A stretch of 64,000 nucleotides of DNA from Reticulitermes lucifugus (GCA_026260175.1 JAKCWW010000129.1:55471-119470), one strand, 5' to 3'; shown: positions 1 through 9,914, numbered from the stretch's first letter. Numbers and translations: made by a program. Notes: generated by a model from the sequence alone, not told the origin.

Positions 1-686
1 GAATACGAGTAAATTAGTGAGAAATATGCACCGAGTGATTTAGTTACGTGTTTGTAATACAGCTTTGGATCAATGAGGACTGAGACGGACAATTGAAATA
101 TATGTGGAGGAATATTTCAATTTGTTTGTTGCACTAATCACAGACGTTTCGTCCATGAAAATGGACTTTATGATAAAAGAGTTGCAGCGTATGTAGCGGA
201 GCATAGCCTGCCTGATAATACTATCGAATGAACAAACGTTGTACGAGGTACTATAAGCACATCGCTACTGAGAAATTTAAATGTCTATCACGTATATGCC
301 AATCACAATTTAAAGGCTGTTTCGAGAACTGTTATTACGCCAATAACTAAGCTAATACTATACTGTCTTTTCCATGTTCCCGCATAGAAAACTAAATATT
401 AAAACTATGAAACCGTAGTTTATTCACATTTTCTCAAATTTGTTTGTGAAACCCTTGCGGTTTTGATGAATTTGGCAGACATCCAGACCTAAGAACTTCA
501 TATATTCATAATTTAATTCCGTGGGACACTTTTATATTAGATAAATCTAAACGTTTGTCATCGTGATGTGTTATTGTAATCATAAACCGAAGGGAAGTTC
601 TCCCAAATACGCTGAAGGTAGGATAATTGAATTCAGTTAGCTGCTTTGAATTGAAGAATTGACGTAACAGTGCATAAAATATAGAG
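1..686. other. Unassigned AT-rich sequence
   Basis: No convincing coding region, tRNA or repeat family is visible. The minus-strand 113-codon frame that begins here is an artefact of the neighbouring purine-rich tract. Confidence 0.5.
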
Positions 687-1010
687 CTAAGAAAGTAAGG
701 GAGGAGGGAGAAGCGAAAGAAAGAAAGCAAAGGAGAAGGATTGACGAAGGAAGGAGGAAGGAAAACCGAAATAGAGGAGCGAAGTCGTAAGAGTGAAGGA
801 AGGAGTAAGAAGGGCAAAACTATCGCACAATTTGGCTGTAAATCCAAAGATTAAGAAAGAAAGAAAGAAGCATAAAAGCAGGCCTGAAGGGAAATCTGGA
901 AGAGAGGCAGAAGTTATATAAAGGGAAGGATGAATAAGGGAAGGAAAAGAATGAATACACAAAGAAAGGAAAGATGGGTAGGAAGAAGGAAGGCAGTTTA
1001 TGTCATATAC
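687..1010 (+). repeat. Purine-rich (GA) low-complexity tract
   Basis: The + strand is strongly purine biased for about 320 bases, built from GAAA, GGAA and GAAGGA words with only short pyrimidine breaks. The two minus-strand frames over it read as Phe/Leu/Ser-rich protein, as expected from a polypyrimidine strand, and I do not accept them as genes. Shorter relatives of the pattern occur near 13515-13552 and 14300-14405. Confidence 0.8.
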
Positions 1011-1605
1011 ATTTTCCGTCATTCGAAATATTGTAGTTCATTTGTTACTGGATGCTGAATGCTGCCCCTGTTCACCCTGAAATTTCTCCACACATTCTTC
1101 GATATCTGTAAAGTTCATACGATCAGTATTAACTGTCGTTCCTTTCAAATCCCACCGTCTTGCTCCGAGTCTCAGTGCCATCATGGTTCGTATTTGGTCT
1201 GGGATTTGGGGAATTCCTTGCGAAATCCACATTCAAGGTTACTACGCAGGCGCATTTTCCTGGTTTCTGAATACATACAAGAGCGAACTAAGAACTAAAT
1301 CCTAGAGCTTAGATCGCAGTTAACCAAAGATGTGCGGGCTGGCGTATTTTGTTGTCTTTGTTTAAGCAACAAAGAAGTAGGCCTCAGCCTTATCACTGCG
1401 AATGGAACAAAACCCTGTTATACGTTCTAAGCGTCACAGCTATGGAAAACAGGAATATACTTCTATTAACGTATGAGGATATAGAAAGGTTTTAGCTATG
1501 TTTATGAAATTCTGGTTGGGATTTACCCCAATTTCTCCAGTAATAGCCGGGTCTTAGTTGATAAATACTTAACAAACTAAGATAGTTAGAATAAATGTAG
1601 TGTAA
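1011..1605. other. Unassigned sequence with short ORFs
   Basis: Overlapping frames of 64 codons (1038-1232, minus) and 79 codons (1059-1298, plus) occur, neither with a recognisable domain. One faces the other, so at most one could be real. The phrase RLGARRWDLKGTTV in the minus frame is not a motif I recognise. Confidence 0.4.
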
Positions 1606-1640
1606 TGACATGTCTTTTTCTTTCTTACAGGTGAGTACAT
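1606..1640 (+). promoter_or_regulatory. Possible recursive (ratchet) splice site
   Basis: A long pyrimidine run ends in TTACAG and is followed with no gap by GTGAGT, so a strong 3' splice site and a strong 5' splice site meet at 1630/1631. This is the zero-length-exon layout known from recursive splicing in very long insect introns. A branch-point-like GTAATGAC lies about 20-25 bases upstream. Whether it is used depends on the window being inside a plus-strand intron, which cannot be seen here. Confidence 0.35.
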
Positions 1641-1930
1641 GATGCTGCAACAGTCAGTAGATGCGTACACGTGAGTGCTTTACAGCCAGGTTATTTTCTA
1701 CCTTTGACTTTTGCCCAGCATTGCCTACATCCTTCTCTTATTGTATAAACCGACGTGCACTGACCGAAGGCCACGGTACACCAGGTATCACTCCGGCGTC
1801 ATGTTAAGGAGATCTAGATTAAAATCTCGGCCCGGAAATCGACAATCATTTCTTAATGCTTCTCGTGGAATTTTCCCGGTACCTGCAGACCAATGTCTCA
1901 GAATTGACCATAACCATTTCTGTCATACGT
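1641..1930. other. Unassigned sequence before the mariner element
   Basis: A 78-codon plus-strand frame (1711-1947) runs into the mariner left end and shows no known domain. Nothing else is recognised. Confidence 0.4.
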
Positions 1931-1931
1931 G

Positions 1932-1958
1932 GGTCGTTCAAATTTAAACAAGAATTTA
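1932..1958 (+). repeat. Left terminal inverted repeat of the mariner element
   Basis: It begins GGTCGTTCAAATTTAAA and pairs with the inverted copy ending at 3100. The first 17 bases match, followed by scattered differences. Confidence 0.75.
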
Positions 1959-2016
1959 GTTCCCTCTCGAGCACAAATCAACTTGTATGAACGTGCTTGC
2001 GCTGACAAGTTATGAC

Positions 2017-2833
2017 NNNNNNNNNNNNNNNNNNNNNNNNNNNNNNNNNNNNNNNNNNNNNNNNNNNNNNNNNNNNNNNNNNNNNNNNNNNNNNNNNNNN
2101 NNNNNNNNNNNNNNNNNNNNNNNNNNNNNNNNNNNNNNNNNNNNNNNNNNNNNNNNNNNNNNNNNNNNNNNNNNNNNNNNNNNNNNNNNNNNNNNNNNNN
2201 NNNNNNNNNNNNNNNNNNNNNNNNNNNNNNNNNNNNNNNNNNNNNNNNNNNNNNNNNNNNNNNNNNNNNNNNNNNNNNNNNNNNNNNNNNNNNNNNNNNN
2301 NNNNNNNNNNNNNNNNNNNNNNNNNNNNNNNNNNNNNNNNNNNNNNNNNNNNNNNNNNNNNNNNNNNNNNNNNNNNNNNNNNNNNNNNNNNNNNNNNNNN
2401 NNNNNNNNNNNNNNNNNNNNNNNNNNNNNNNNNNNNNNNNNNNNNNNNNNNNNNNNNNNNNNNNNNNNNNNNNNNNNNNNNNNNNNNNNNNNNNNNNNNN
2501 NNNNNNNNNNNNNNNNNNNNNNNNNNNNNNNNNNNNNNNNNNNNNNNNNNNNNNNNNNNNNNNNNNNNNNNNNNNNNNNNNNNNNNNNNNNNNNNNNNNN
2601 NNNNNNNNNNNNNNNNNNNNNNNNNNNNNNNNNNNNNNNNNNNNNNNNNNNNNNNNNNNNNNNNNNNNNNNNNNNNNNNNNNNNNNNNNNNNNNNNNNNN
2701 NNNNNNNNNNNNNNNNNNNNNNNNNNNNNNNNNNNNNNNNNNNNNNNNNNNNNNNNNNNNNNNNNNNNNNNNNNNNNNNNNNNNNNNNNNNNNNNNNNNN
2801 NNNNNNNNNNNNNNNNNNNNNNNNNNNNNNNNN
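2017..2833. other. Assembly gap (817 N)
   Basis: A run of N replaces most of the mariner transposase coding region. Apparent open frames across it are artefacts of the unknown bases. Confidence 0.99.
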
Positions 2834-2834
2834 A

Positions 2835-3029
2835 TCTGATTATCATTTGTTTGGACCAATGAAGAGGGTTTTAGGAGGCAAGAGATTCTGGAATAAAGAT
2901 GAGGTCATTGCAGCTGTGCAAAGTTGGATACACAAGCAACTGGAAACCTTCTTTGAAACTGGAAATAAGAAGCTTCCAGAACGTTGGCATAAGTGTATGA
3001 CAGTCAACAGGAACTACATTGAAAAGTAG
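2835..3029 (+). pseudogene. Mariner transposase, C-terminal 64 codons (rest lost in gap)
   Basis: The frame opens at the gap edge and reads SDYHLFGPMKRVLGGKRF, then WNKDEVIAAVQSW, LETFF, KLPERWHKC and NYIEK before TAG. This is the typical end of mariner (DD34D) transposases, where HLFGP(L/M)K follows the last catalytic Asp and an ERW.KC block precedes the stop. The transposase would cut and rejoin its own inverted-repeat ends in the nucleus. The catalytic part and the DNA-binding domain are hidden by N. There is no internal stop in the visible part, so this copy may be relatively young, but intactness cannot be judged. An upstream TTG at 2847 is not a start; the protein continues from inside the gap. 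Confidence 0.9.
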
Positions 3030-3073
3030 TGTGTAAGACGTTTCCATTTTATTGTGAATAAATTTTTTAGAAA

Positions 3074-3100
3074 CGAATTCTCATTTAAATTTGAACGACC
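3074..3100 (-). repeat. Right terminal inverted repeat of the mariner element
   Basis: Its reverse complement starts GGTCGTTCAAATTTAAA, as does the left end. It lies 45 bases after the transposase stop codon, as expected for a compact mariner. Confidence 0.75.
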
Positions 3101-3101
3101 T

Positions 3102-3709
3102 TAGTATCTCTTCCAATAATTCAAGACTAGCCCTTCTACTTGGCTCTGTATTTTCTGAACTGAATCATCAAATAGTCCGTAAATTAATTAAATTGACCAA
3201 CGTGTCTTTCGTTCCCTAATAATGGCGATAATAAAATTCCCGTTCATTTTAAATGTCTCCTAAAGGATTTTAACTGCTAGATGTGACACAGCCAACGTCC
3301 TTTCAAGAACTTAAGGCTTGTCTTAGGGATTATTCGGGAGAAGACTGAGTTCGACTGCTGAACCTCATGGCCATTGATGGTCTTAGACTGAACAATGATG
3401 TGATTACACTTTTTGTATACCAAAATGCCTTTTGGAGTCCAGTTTACTGTAAATGAGGCTTAGTGGGATGAATATTTTTATGTTTCAGTAGGCAAAAATA
3501 ATTATTGTAATGACGAATCACGGTTTTCAGAATCAGATTTTTTTAAATTTTGATAACTTTAATTATTTGCCAAAAAACAAAAGTAGAATAATGTGTTGAC
3601 TCTTCGAAGTCTTAAATCAGAAATATAATGGCCCTCCTATAAATCCAGTTTCAGAACTGTGCGTTCCGTCGTTGGAATCCAAATGCAACGTCGTTGAAAT
3701 CGAAATGTA

Positions 3710-3712
<3 letters not shown>
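3102..3712. other. Unassigned sequence
   Basis: No coding frame, repeat family or RNA gene recognised. Confidence 0.4.

Positions 3713-3750
<38 letters not shown>
3713..3750 (+). repeat. (AAT)n microsatellite
   Basis: About twelve uninterrupted copies of the trinucleotide AAT/ATA. Confidence 0.95.
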
Positions 3751-3751
<1 letters not shown>

Positions 3752-3885
3752 TTTGAGTTCAGTTCCTACAATGCTTGAGGTTACCTACCGATTAACACCG
3801 GTTTTTCATGGTGGTAGTACATCACAATTTGATATCTATGATACACTTATAAAACACTTGTTTTTTACATTAAACAATTTATACC

Positions 3886-3956
3886 TGATCAAGTTAATTA
3901 TGTTACGAATAGCACAACTCAGTTGTGTTATTTGTAACATATAATTAACTTGATTA
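3886..3956. repeat. Short near-perfect palindrome (hairpin)
   Basis: Arms 3886-3919 and 3921-3956 are inverted copies with few differences: TGATCAAGTTAATTA on the left and TAATTAACTTGATTA on the right, meeting at CAACTCAGTTG. Both strands therefore encode similar short peptides. It could be the core of a small foldback MITE, but I see no clear target duplication. Confidence 0.75.
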
Positions 3957-4214
3957 ATAAAACACAACGGGATGACGACACCTAAGTTAATTTGTACTTG
4001 ACTTTGTCTAAATTTATTAGTGTCACTTAATATTTTTCTGTAATATGTCTTTTTATTAATATTTAACAATTTTTTACTTAAACATTTTTCTCCAATTTCT
4101 AGTTTCTAAACAATCCAGTAATACGTGTTTGATGTCCTTTTCACCTGAACTTAAACCCAAATTTTTTACTCGCCAATGCCTGAAATCGGAGAATTATTAC
4201 TTACTGGTTCGCTG

Positions 4215-4345
4215 GCAAAGCTCGAAACTTATGTTTGCACGGTGAAGAAAAAAGCTCCAGTGTTATGTTTATACGTTGAAGAAGAAAGCTCGAGTATTAT
4301 GTTTATTTTTGGGCGGCCAGAGCTCGAATTGCTTGTTCGCTTTCA
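4215..4345 (+). repeat. Degenerate tandem repeat, about 45-bp unit
   Basis: Three to four loose copies of a unit containing AAGCTCGA, then TTATGTTTAT, then TTGAAGAAGAA are seen. Copies differ enough that this is a weak call. Confidence 0.4.
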
Positions 4346-5105
4346 TTAATCAGAACTCAAGATTGTCCTTAGCCAAGCTGGGGCATCGCTATTTAAACGT
4401 GGCTATCAACATTTGTGGGGATTAGAAACTTCGAATTGGTGTTGCCGATTGGCTCTGCAGTCTTCGGTCTGAGAAATCCTAATTAGCGGGAGGAAGCGGA
4501 ATCGAACTTGGTTGGCTTCACCTGCTATCACGTGACCGAGTTCCCTCGGCGGTATAATAACACATCTGTAATGTTATTTCACCAACAAAAGAAAATTTGC
4601 TTCCACAGTTTTATTTTTGATATCGTCTACGCCGTTGGCAGTCGGTACTCTCCAGACTTGAACTCCAGCTGCATATTGTGAAGCGTAAAATAACTGCGTA
4701 TAACTCCAACTGGTTTGCTTAATAAGAAGCTATTTTTGCAAATGAAAGCAATAATTACACCCCCTGTGGAATCTCTATCAACAGGATTAAATACAACATT
4801 TTACAGTTTAATTTTCCGTCCTAGTAAGCCTGTTCGAGAACCGAACTGCTCTCCATGGCGTATTATAATACGTGCTATATCAGCGGAGTAATGCTGCTTG
4901 AGCATTTGATTAGCGAGTTTAAGAAATTTCCTTTATGAAAAAGAAGGCCCATTACCATATTTACACCAAACCGCCATAGGTCCTGATTATGATGCAGATT
5001 CAGTCGTCAAACTTATATTTTCTTTATTTTTTATTTTAATGTTATCCTCCCATATATATTTTGGTCTAAAAACTAGTTTATTTTCTTCAGGCTTATAGGT
5101 TTGTA
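4346..5105. other. Unassigned sequence
   Basis: Nothing recognised on either strand. The three-codon-type periodicity of a gene is absent and stops are frequent in all frames. Confidence 0.4.
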
Positions 5106-5195
5106 TTCACGTCTCAACTCTCCCATGTGCACTACATTCTCCGACCGGCTCATCCTCTCTCATTTCATTTCCCCAGCACTGCTTGGCGAAGACAA
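5106..5195 (-). mobile_element. LINE C-terminal fragment (minus)
   Basis: The + strand resembles the reverse complement of the LINE tail seen better at 53915-54430 (CCCATGTGC-CACAT, CTCATC-TTTCATTTC). It is the piece preceding the arginine-rich tail. It is short and strongly decayed. Confidence 0.4.
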
Positions 5196-5204
5196 AAGAC
5201 CAGC

Positions 5205-5268
5205 AGTTCAAATACCTGAATGCAAAAGAGAACTTGGGAGACCTAAGTGTAGGCGGAGGATAGACTAA
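5205..5268 (+). mobile_element. LINE C-terminal fragment (plus)
   Basis: The + frame reads PECKRELGRPKCRRRI, a decayed form of the PEGKRPLGRPRRRWED block common at the end of an arthropod non-LTR retrotransposon. It stands head to head with the minus fragment just before it. Confidence 0.5.
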
Positions 5269-5520
5269 CATCATAGCGTATCGTAGGCCACTGTGTTTGG
5301 AAGTTGTGGAGTGGATACAGCTGGTTCAGAGAAGGTATATAATTTCTTCACCAGATGGGCAGAAACCCCATGCGCTGTGGAGATAATACGATACACCGTG
5401 ATGTGGCGGAAGTAGAGGGTTCGTGGAAAGTACAATTTTGAGCAGATATAACAGTACCATACACCCAACATATCTGTAGTTTCTGGGAATCAAAATATTA
5501 CTAAACAAATAAAAAGGGTA
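5269..5520. other. Unassigned sequence
   Basis: Two overlapping minus frames of 60 and 66 codons have no known features. Confidence 0.35.
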
Positions 5521-5524
5521 ATAT

Positions 5525-5712
5525 TTCCCCTAAACACGTTATTGAAGGAAAGATAGTTGGATAGAAGTGATGGGAAGAAGAGGAAGAAGACGTAAGCAGC
5601 TACTGGATGATCTTAAGGAAGCGACAGGACACTGGAAATTGAAAGAGGAAACACTGGATCGCATTCTGTGGAGAACTCGCTTTGGAAGAGGCTATGGACC
5701 TGTCGTAAGACA
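5525..5712 (+). pseudogene. RTE-type LINE, C-terminal tail
   Basis: A frame from 5567 reads GRRGRRRKQLLDDLKE, then WKLKEETLDRILW and RTRFGRGYGPVVRQ. This matches the tail of an arthropod endonuclease-reverse-transcriptase polyprotein, where a basic stretch (RRKQLLDDL) ends the protein. Just upstream, RHVIEGKI-like codons continue in another frame, so at least one frameshift separates them. The ATG at 5567 is not a true start. Homologous tails occur in reverse orientation at 16690-17030 and 18478-18625. It makes no product on its own and is a 5'-truncated retrotransposon copy. Confidence 0.75.
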
Positions 5713-5734
5713 GAATGAAAATTTCCCCTGCTAT

Positions 5735-6278
5735 ATATCCTATTTCTTTTTACAAGGGAAGATAAGTGTTTAGTACGTACTAATTTTTAATATGCTTTGC
5801 ACATCTCTTTTGCTCTCTCCTTTCGGATGATCAGAAAATCGGTCTTTGTTCTCCTTTCTCCCTTTCTCGAGTTTCTTGCAGTTTTGCACTGTTTCTCTTC
5901 GAAACTGAGGGCTACACCAAATTAGAACTGTTTCTTACGCACTATGAAAGAGAGCAGCTTCGCCACGCTTTCCTCATTTATCTTCATTAAGCGTTTACTT
6001 TGTATTACACGTGGCGGAGAGGCGAGAGGGCAGGCCTGAGACTTAGTTGCGTGGCTTCCTACGCAATATCCGCAAGGTGGTGTGAGCAGGCTGCAGTGTT
6101 TGCTATTACCTATACCAAAAGCGTTGCGTAGCGTACAGTAACCGCTCTAGACGTCTGTTTTAGTTATCATCGTACATTCGTTTTACAATCGCGCCTTGTA
6201 TGTGGTGTAAGGGCTGATCTAAGCAGTTGCAGATCCTGTAGTGAGGTTTGCATTTCTTACGGTGGTGAATATAAAAAT
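5735..6278. other. Unassigned sequence
   Basis: Only a small inverted repeat around 6041-6066 (TTGCGTGGCTTCCTACGCAA) stands out. No gene recognised. Confidence 0.35.
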
Positions 6279-6279
6279 A

Positions 6280-6438
6280 TCTCCTTTTTGGGATGTGACG
6301 CCGTGTAATCTGGTAGAAGTTTACCGACGTTTCAGGTGATCCTTCTGCCTCCATTATCAGAGTAGATGACGTTTATTTAACTGCTATGATTAGTGCACTT
6401 CTACCAGACTACACGGCGTCATATCCCAGAAGGAAATA
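6280..6438. repeat. Foldback element with about 40-bp arms
   Basis: Arms 6280-6320 and 6397-6438 are inverted copies (GACGCCGTGTAATCTGGTAG against CTACCAGACTACACGGCGTC). The 76-base middle carries CCGACGTTTCAGG. The layout and the CGACGTTTC word match the larger foldback elements at 33126 and 60105, so this is a short family member. Confidence 0.7.
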
Positions 6439-7177
6439 ATGTCTACATTTACACATGTTTTATAAGTAGTTTGATATCGAGTTAAGGTGATTACGGAATT
6501 TGAAACTTTTGCTCCTCGCATTTCAGAAGTAACTCCATTTTCGGGATACTAAACTTTTGGTTCATAAGTTGTCACAGGGCTTGCGTCAGAGATAATATTG
6601 GTGGTCAGATCGTTATTATATCAAATATTTTTTTCTACATTGGGTAATTTAAAAGGACTCTCGAATCACGTGTGAGAGGATCACTTTAATGGAGGAGTTC
6701 CATCAGCCAATCACACATTTCAAGTCACATCGAAGTAGAAACAAAATATATAGAACTCTGGCCACATGCAGTAAAGACCATAAATTGGAGCCCAGAGAAG
6801 TCGAACATTAGGGAAATTATCATGTGCTCCAGTACCGCCATTCTGGTTTTTGCGAAATCATTAGTAGACACCCTGAAGCTCATAAAATTCATTCAGACAA
6901 AATGTGGTGTAGGACAGAGAAATGTTTGTTCTAAAACGCTAGTTCTGGAAATACTATTTGCGTTGTTGAATATTTAATGATATGGTAGCTACATTATATA
7001 GCGTCATATATTGATATAAGTCTACATAATGCTATACGTTTTAAAACGATGTGTATATGTAAGTTTCTCAAAATAATGTACGGGTAAGTTTCTCCCTGTG
7101 CACGTCATGAAATCGTACGAAGGAATGGAGGTAGAAATCCGCGATTCCTTAACGTCAGCACTGGATGGAACTTAGGT
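6439..7177. other. Unassigned sequence
   Basis: Stops in all frames; no repeat family recognised. Confidence 0.35.
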
Positions 7178-7315
7178 CAACTTTACGCCCCAGGCCTTTT
7201 ACCTGCGGGAAAGAACCCCCGTACATATTGAATAGGAAGGCGGCTAGTCTCCATATCCGGTCCGGAAACTCCGGGAAAAGTGGCGAAATCTCTTGCCCCT
7301 TTGGCCGGAAGTCCA
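7178..7315 (-). mobile_element. SINE family B, partial
   Basis: CTTTACGCCCCAGG, CGGGAAAGAACCCCCGTA and TTGAATAGGA match the body of the SINE seen at 12956-13235. The tRNA-like head is not clear. Confidence 0.55.
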
Positions 7316-8050
7316 AGACAGAAAAGACCAGTTGGAAGGTATGGTCGTATGTGAGAGGCGAACACTATAAGAGATCGTAAGGTGATAGTGCGTTAGACTG
7401 GAGACCAGTGACAGGCTCTCGTGAACGTTCTAATGAGTCAACTTGTTTCAAGTGTGATAATATTTGGTTAAACTTGCTATTCAAGATTTCCTGTTTCATA
7501 GATTTATGTAACCTACACTAGTCAATGTGAACAATTCTGGACTATCAGTGTTAATTACTCTGACAAACTCGTGTTTTTACAATAGACTTATAACAATATT
7601 TATAATAGATTCATGACAAGGCTGATAAGGTTAATATGAAGTTTAAATAGGGCCAACGAATTTTATATCTCCGCCGGCATGTACGACTGTATTTGGACCG
7701 TGTCTTCATTTTAATTCCAGTAGTTCTAAATATGTTGTACCACCTGTACTTGCGTGCTATTACCGCGTATTGTATAGTATCAATATTGCACCCAATGTTT
7801 TGCCCTACAAGAGGCGGCATGTTATTTCTGTTGATACTAACTCATGTTGATATTTGTTACGCAGGCGACACTGAATCCAGTGTGAAACGTAATAGCATTA
7901 AAAGCTTTACACACATCGACGTAAATCTCTCTAGTGCTGTGTCCAGATTTAGTAACTTATGTATGATTTGGGAACGTGAACGTAAGACCCAAATACAACT
8001 GCTTCTGTTTCTGTTCGTATTAATAACGTTATAGCTACCACACTGATGTA
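7316..8050. other. Unassigned sequence
   Basis: A 113-codon plus frame (7693-8034) has hydrophobic stretches but no family motif. It overlaps a 69-codon minus frame of equal quality. Neither is called a gene. Confidence 0.35.
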
Positions 8051-8053
8051 TTA

Positions 8054-8270
8054 ATCCACCACCATCACCATCACCACAACCACAACCACAACCATCACCA
8101 CCACCACAACCACCACTACCACCACAACCACCACTACCACCACAACCACCACTACCACCACAACCACCACTACCACTACCACCACTACAACCACCACTAC
8201 CACTACTACCACCACCACAACCACAACCGTCACCACCACTACCACCACAACAACCACAGACACCACCAAA
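8054..8270 (+). repeat. CCA/ACC-type trinucleotide tract (about 217 bp)
   Basis: Long run of CCA, ACC, ACT and ACA triplets with higher-order words such as CCACCACTACCACCACAA repeated. The reverse strand is GGT/GTG rich and gives meaningless poly-Gly and poly-Val frames (7857-8552, 8051-8269). Confidence 0.95.
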
Positions 8271-8387
8271 CCACCCTTTACGCTGAAGGATTAGAAAGAA
8301 ATATTCTTGTAATAAACTGACAAAATTAATTTGCAGAACTAGTTGAATGTAATGATAAGTTGCGAATAAGACATTTATTATGCGTGA

Positions 8388-8480
8388 TTTCAGTTTTCCG
8401 CCGCGATGTAAATGAGATCTGCGCTCTTTTGGGATTTTACGCAGCGTAAAATCCCAGAAGAATGCAGATCTCAAGAGATT
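8388..8480. repeat. Foldback element, short relative of the 33-kb copy
   Basis: Starts GTGATTTCAG-TTTTCCGCCGCGATG, as the element at 33126 does, then has inverted arms GATCTGCGCTC-TTTTGGGATTTTACGC and GCGTAAAATCCCAGAAGAATGCAGATC. The central part of the long version is absent, leaving a bare hairpin. Confidence 0.75.
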
Positions 8481-9467
8481 TATTAGTTTAGTTTCTATTA
8501 CGTTTGTTTGGATGTACCTGGTAACACCAAGTTTTTTCCGGTGTACATCCACTCTATTGCTAATGACTACAGTTTAGCTATGCTATTTATTATGATTTGA
8601 AAGGTTCTTGTCTTATCCATGTTATTTATAGCCTATTAGAATAAAACGCCGTGTCTGCCCATAACATTTGATCAAGCCCTGCATATGCTCGTGTAAAGAA
8701 CCCAGGCATGTCTTGCATCAGAAAGATTTCACTATACAGTAAATATTTACGATTTAGATGAAAGAAGGAAGGCGCTGTTTCTGAGAAAATTTGAATGGGG
8801 GAGTACGTTTTGTTAGACACATGATGTATTTTCATCTAACTTTCGTTACGGTTATTAAATTTTTATGATGTTCATAATTCAGAGTGATTTACAACTGGAA
8901 GTCTGGAAACCAAATGACTCTTCTCAAGTCACTGTCAGTCCAGTGACTTATATGTGGGATGGCGCTAAAGTCTTGACTAATTCCCTAGTACAGTTTTTCC
9001 GGTTAAGTTTAGTGGCATTAGTGGCATCGCGAAGTCTTGAATATTCGAAAGTTTGTACGATGTCGATATTACTCATGAGGGTGTAAGATGTGGCCAGCCG
9101 ATGAAAGAATTATGTGTCACGTTATAAAAGAGCTAATAGTTGCATAGAGTTCTAGATATGTTGCTGTTCAGAGTCGTAATGCATTTACAGGCTTATCACA
9201 GTGGTTAGAATGGTGACAGTACCATACGTTTTAAAAATTAGAATTATTGTGTTAATAACGCCAAAATATCCTTGTAACATATTTTCTTTTTTAAACACTT
9301 TGTATATTCCTTATTTTTATCTTTTCTTATTTCCATGAAATGCAAGAAATTTCTTGACCGGGTGATCAACTCTCAGTTTCTCCTTGAAATTTTATCCCCA
9401 AAACATCCACTATTTAGACTAAGCCACTTTGAAAGGACTTATGTAAAAAAATAAACACCAACTAAAG
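8481..9467. other. Unassigned sequence
   Basis: A 73-codon plus frame (8865-9086) and a 69-codon minus frame (8626-8835) show nothing recognisable. Confidence 0.35.
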
Positions 9468-9632
9468 CAGGGGTGCACAAATCCCGGGCGCCATGTCAGC
9501 CGGACGACTAAATTTTGTGCAATGGCGCCTGATATTTTTGGGTGCTCAGTATGGAATAACATGCATGTCACCATTCTGGCGTCTATAATTCTGAGGTGGC
9601 TCGTAAAGTACGGGACATTTTGTGCATCCCAG
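9468..9632. mobile_element. hAT-type MITE with intact 8-bp target duplication
   Basis: The 165-bp element has ends CAGGGGTGCACAAA and, inverted, CTGGGATGCACAAA. It is flanked on both sides by AACTAAAG (9460-9467 and 9633-9640). An 8-bp duplication and CAGGG-type ends are hallmarks of the hAT superfamily. There is no coding capacity, so it needed a transposase in trans. Confidence 0.85.
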
Positions 9633-9659
9633 AACTAAAGTTTTCTTCCAATACTGCTG

Positions 9660-9914
9660 TATAAATTGCTGATCAAAAACGGTCAGCCATCGATCTTGGG
9701 AATTAGGTGGAGGGCTAACAACATGTCACTATCACGTTACACAGTGCGTGGTTCAGCAGACGTTACTGTGGTGATCAGACCAAACAGGATGGAATTTGTG
9801 GGGAATGTGGGACACGTGAAAGGGACGAGAAATGTTCACAAAATTCTAGTCGGAATTTCTGAAAGGAAAATAACAATTAGAAGATATAATCGTATACAGG
9901 AAGACGATGTCTAA
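9660..9914 (+). pseudogene. LINE C-terminal tail (degenerate)
   Basis: The frame from 9666 contains RMEFVGNVGHVKGTRNVHKILVG, matching in order the RRLRWAGHVARMGE-RNAYRVLVG block of the LINE tail at 54057-54242, then a decayed basic stretch ending in QEDDV. The overall frame is open for 82 codons but is a remnant, with no reverse transcriptase upstream. The N-terminal third (before RPNRMEF) is not recognisable. Confidence 0.6.

Larger units (their letters stand above)
1931..3101 (+). mobile_element. Mariner-family DNA transposon, interrupted by an assembly gap
   Basis: The left end (from 1932, GGTCGTTCAAATTTAAA) matches the reverse complement of the right end (to 3100), giving terminal inverted repeats of about 25 bp with a few differences. 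Between them lie the gap at 2017-2833 and the transposase tail at 2835-3029. Total length of about 1.17 kb is near the usual 1.2-1.3 kb of mariners. The right end is followed by T then TA. The left TA lies a few bases further out, so the TA target duplication is not clean. Confidence 0.8.

Noticed and set aside
687-1022. 111-codon Phe/Leu/Ser-rich minus frame that looks like a membrane protein
   Set aside because: Reading a polypyrimidine strand always gives such residues; no domain or start context.
1978-2862. Four open frames of 275-293 codons on both strands
   Set aside because: They exist only because N codons are read as open; they cover the gap.
7857-8034. Possible gene on the plus strand ending at 8034 (113 codons)
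   Set aside because: An equally long frame opposes it and no motif supports it.
8051-8552. Poly-Val (72 codons) and Gly-rich (231 codons) minus-strand frames
   Set aside because: Produced by the CCA/ACC tract and, at the edge, by the foldback repeat; no conserved sequence outside the low-complexity part.
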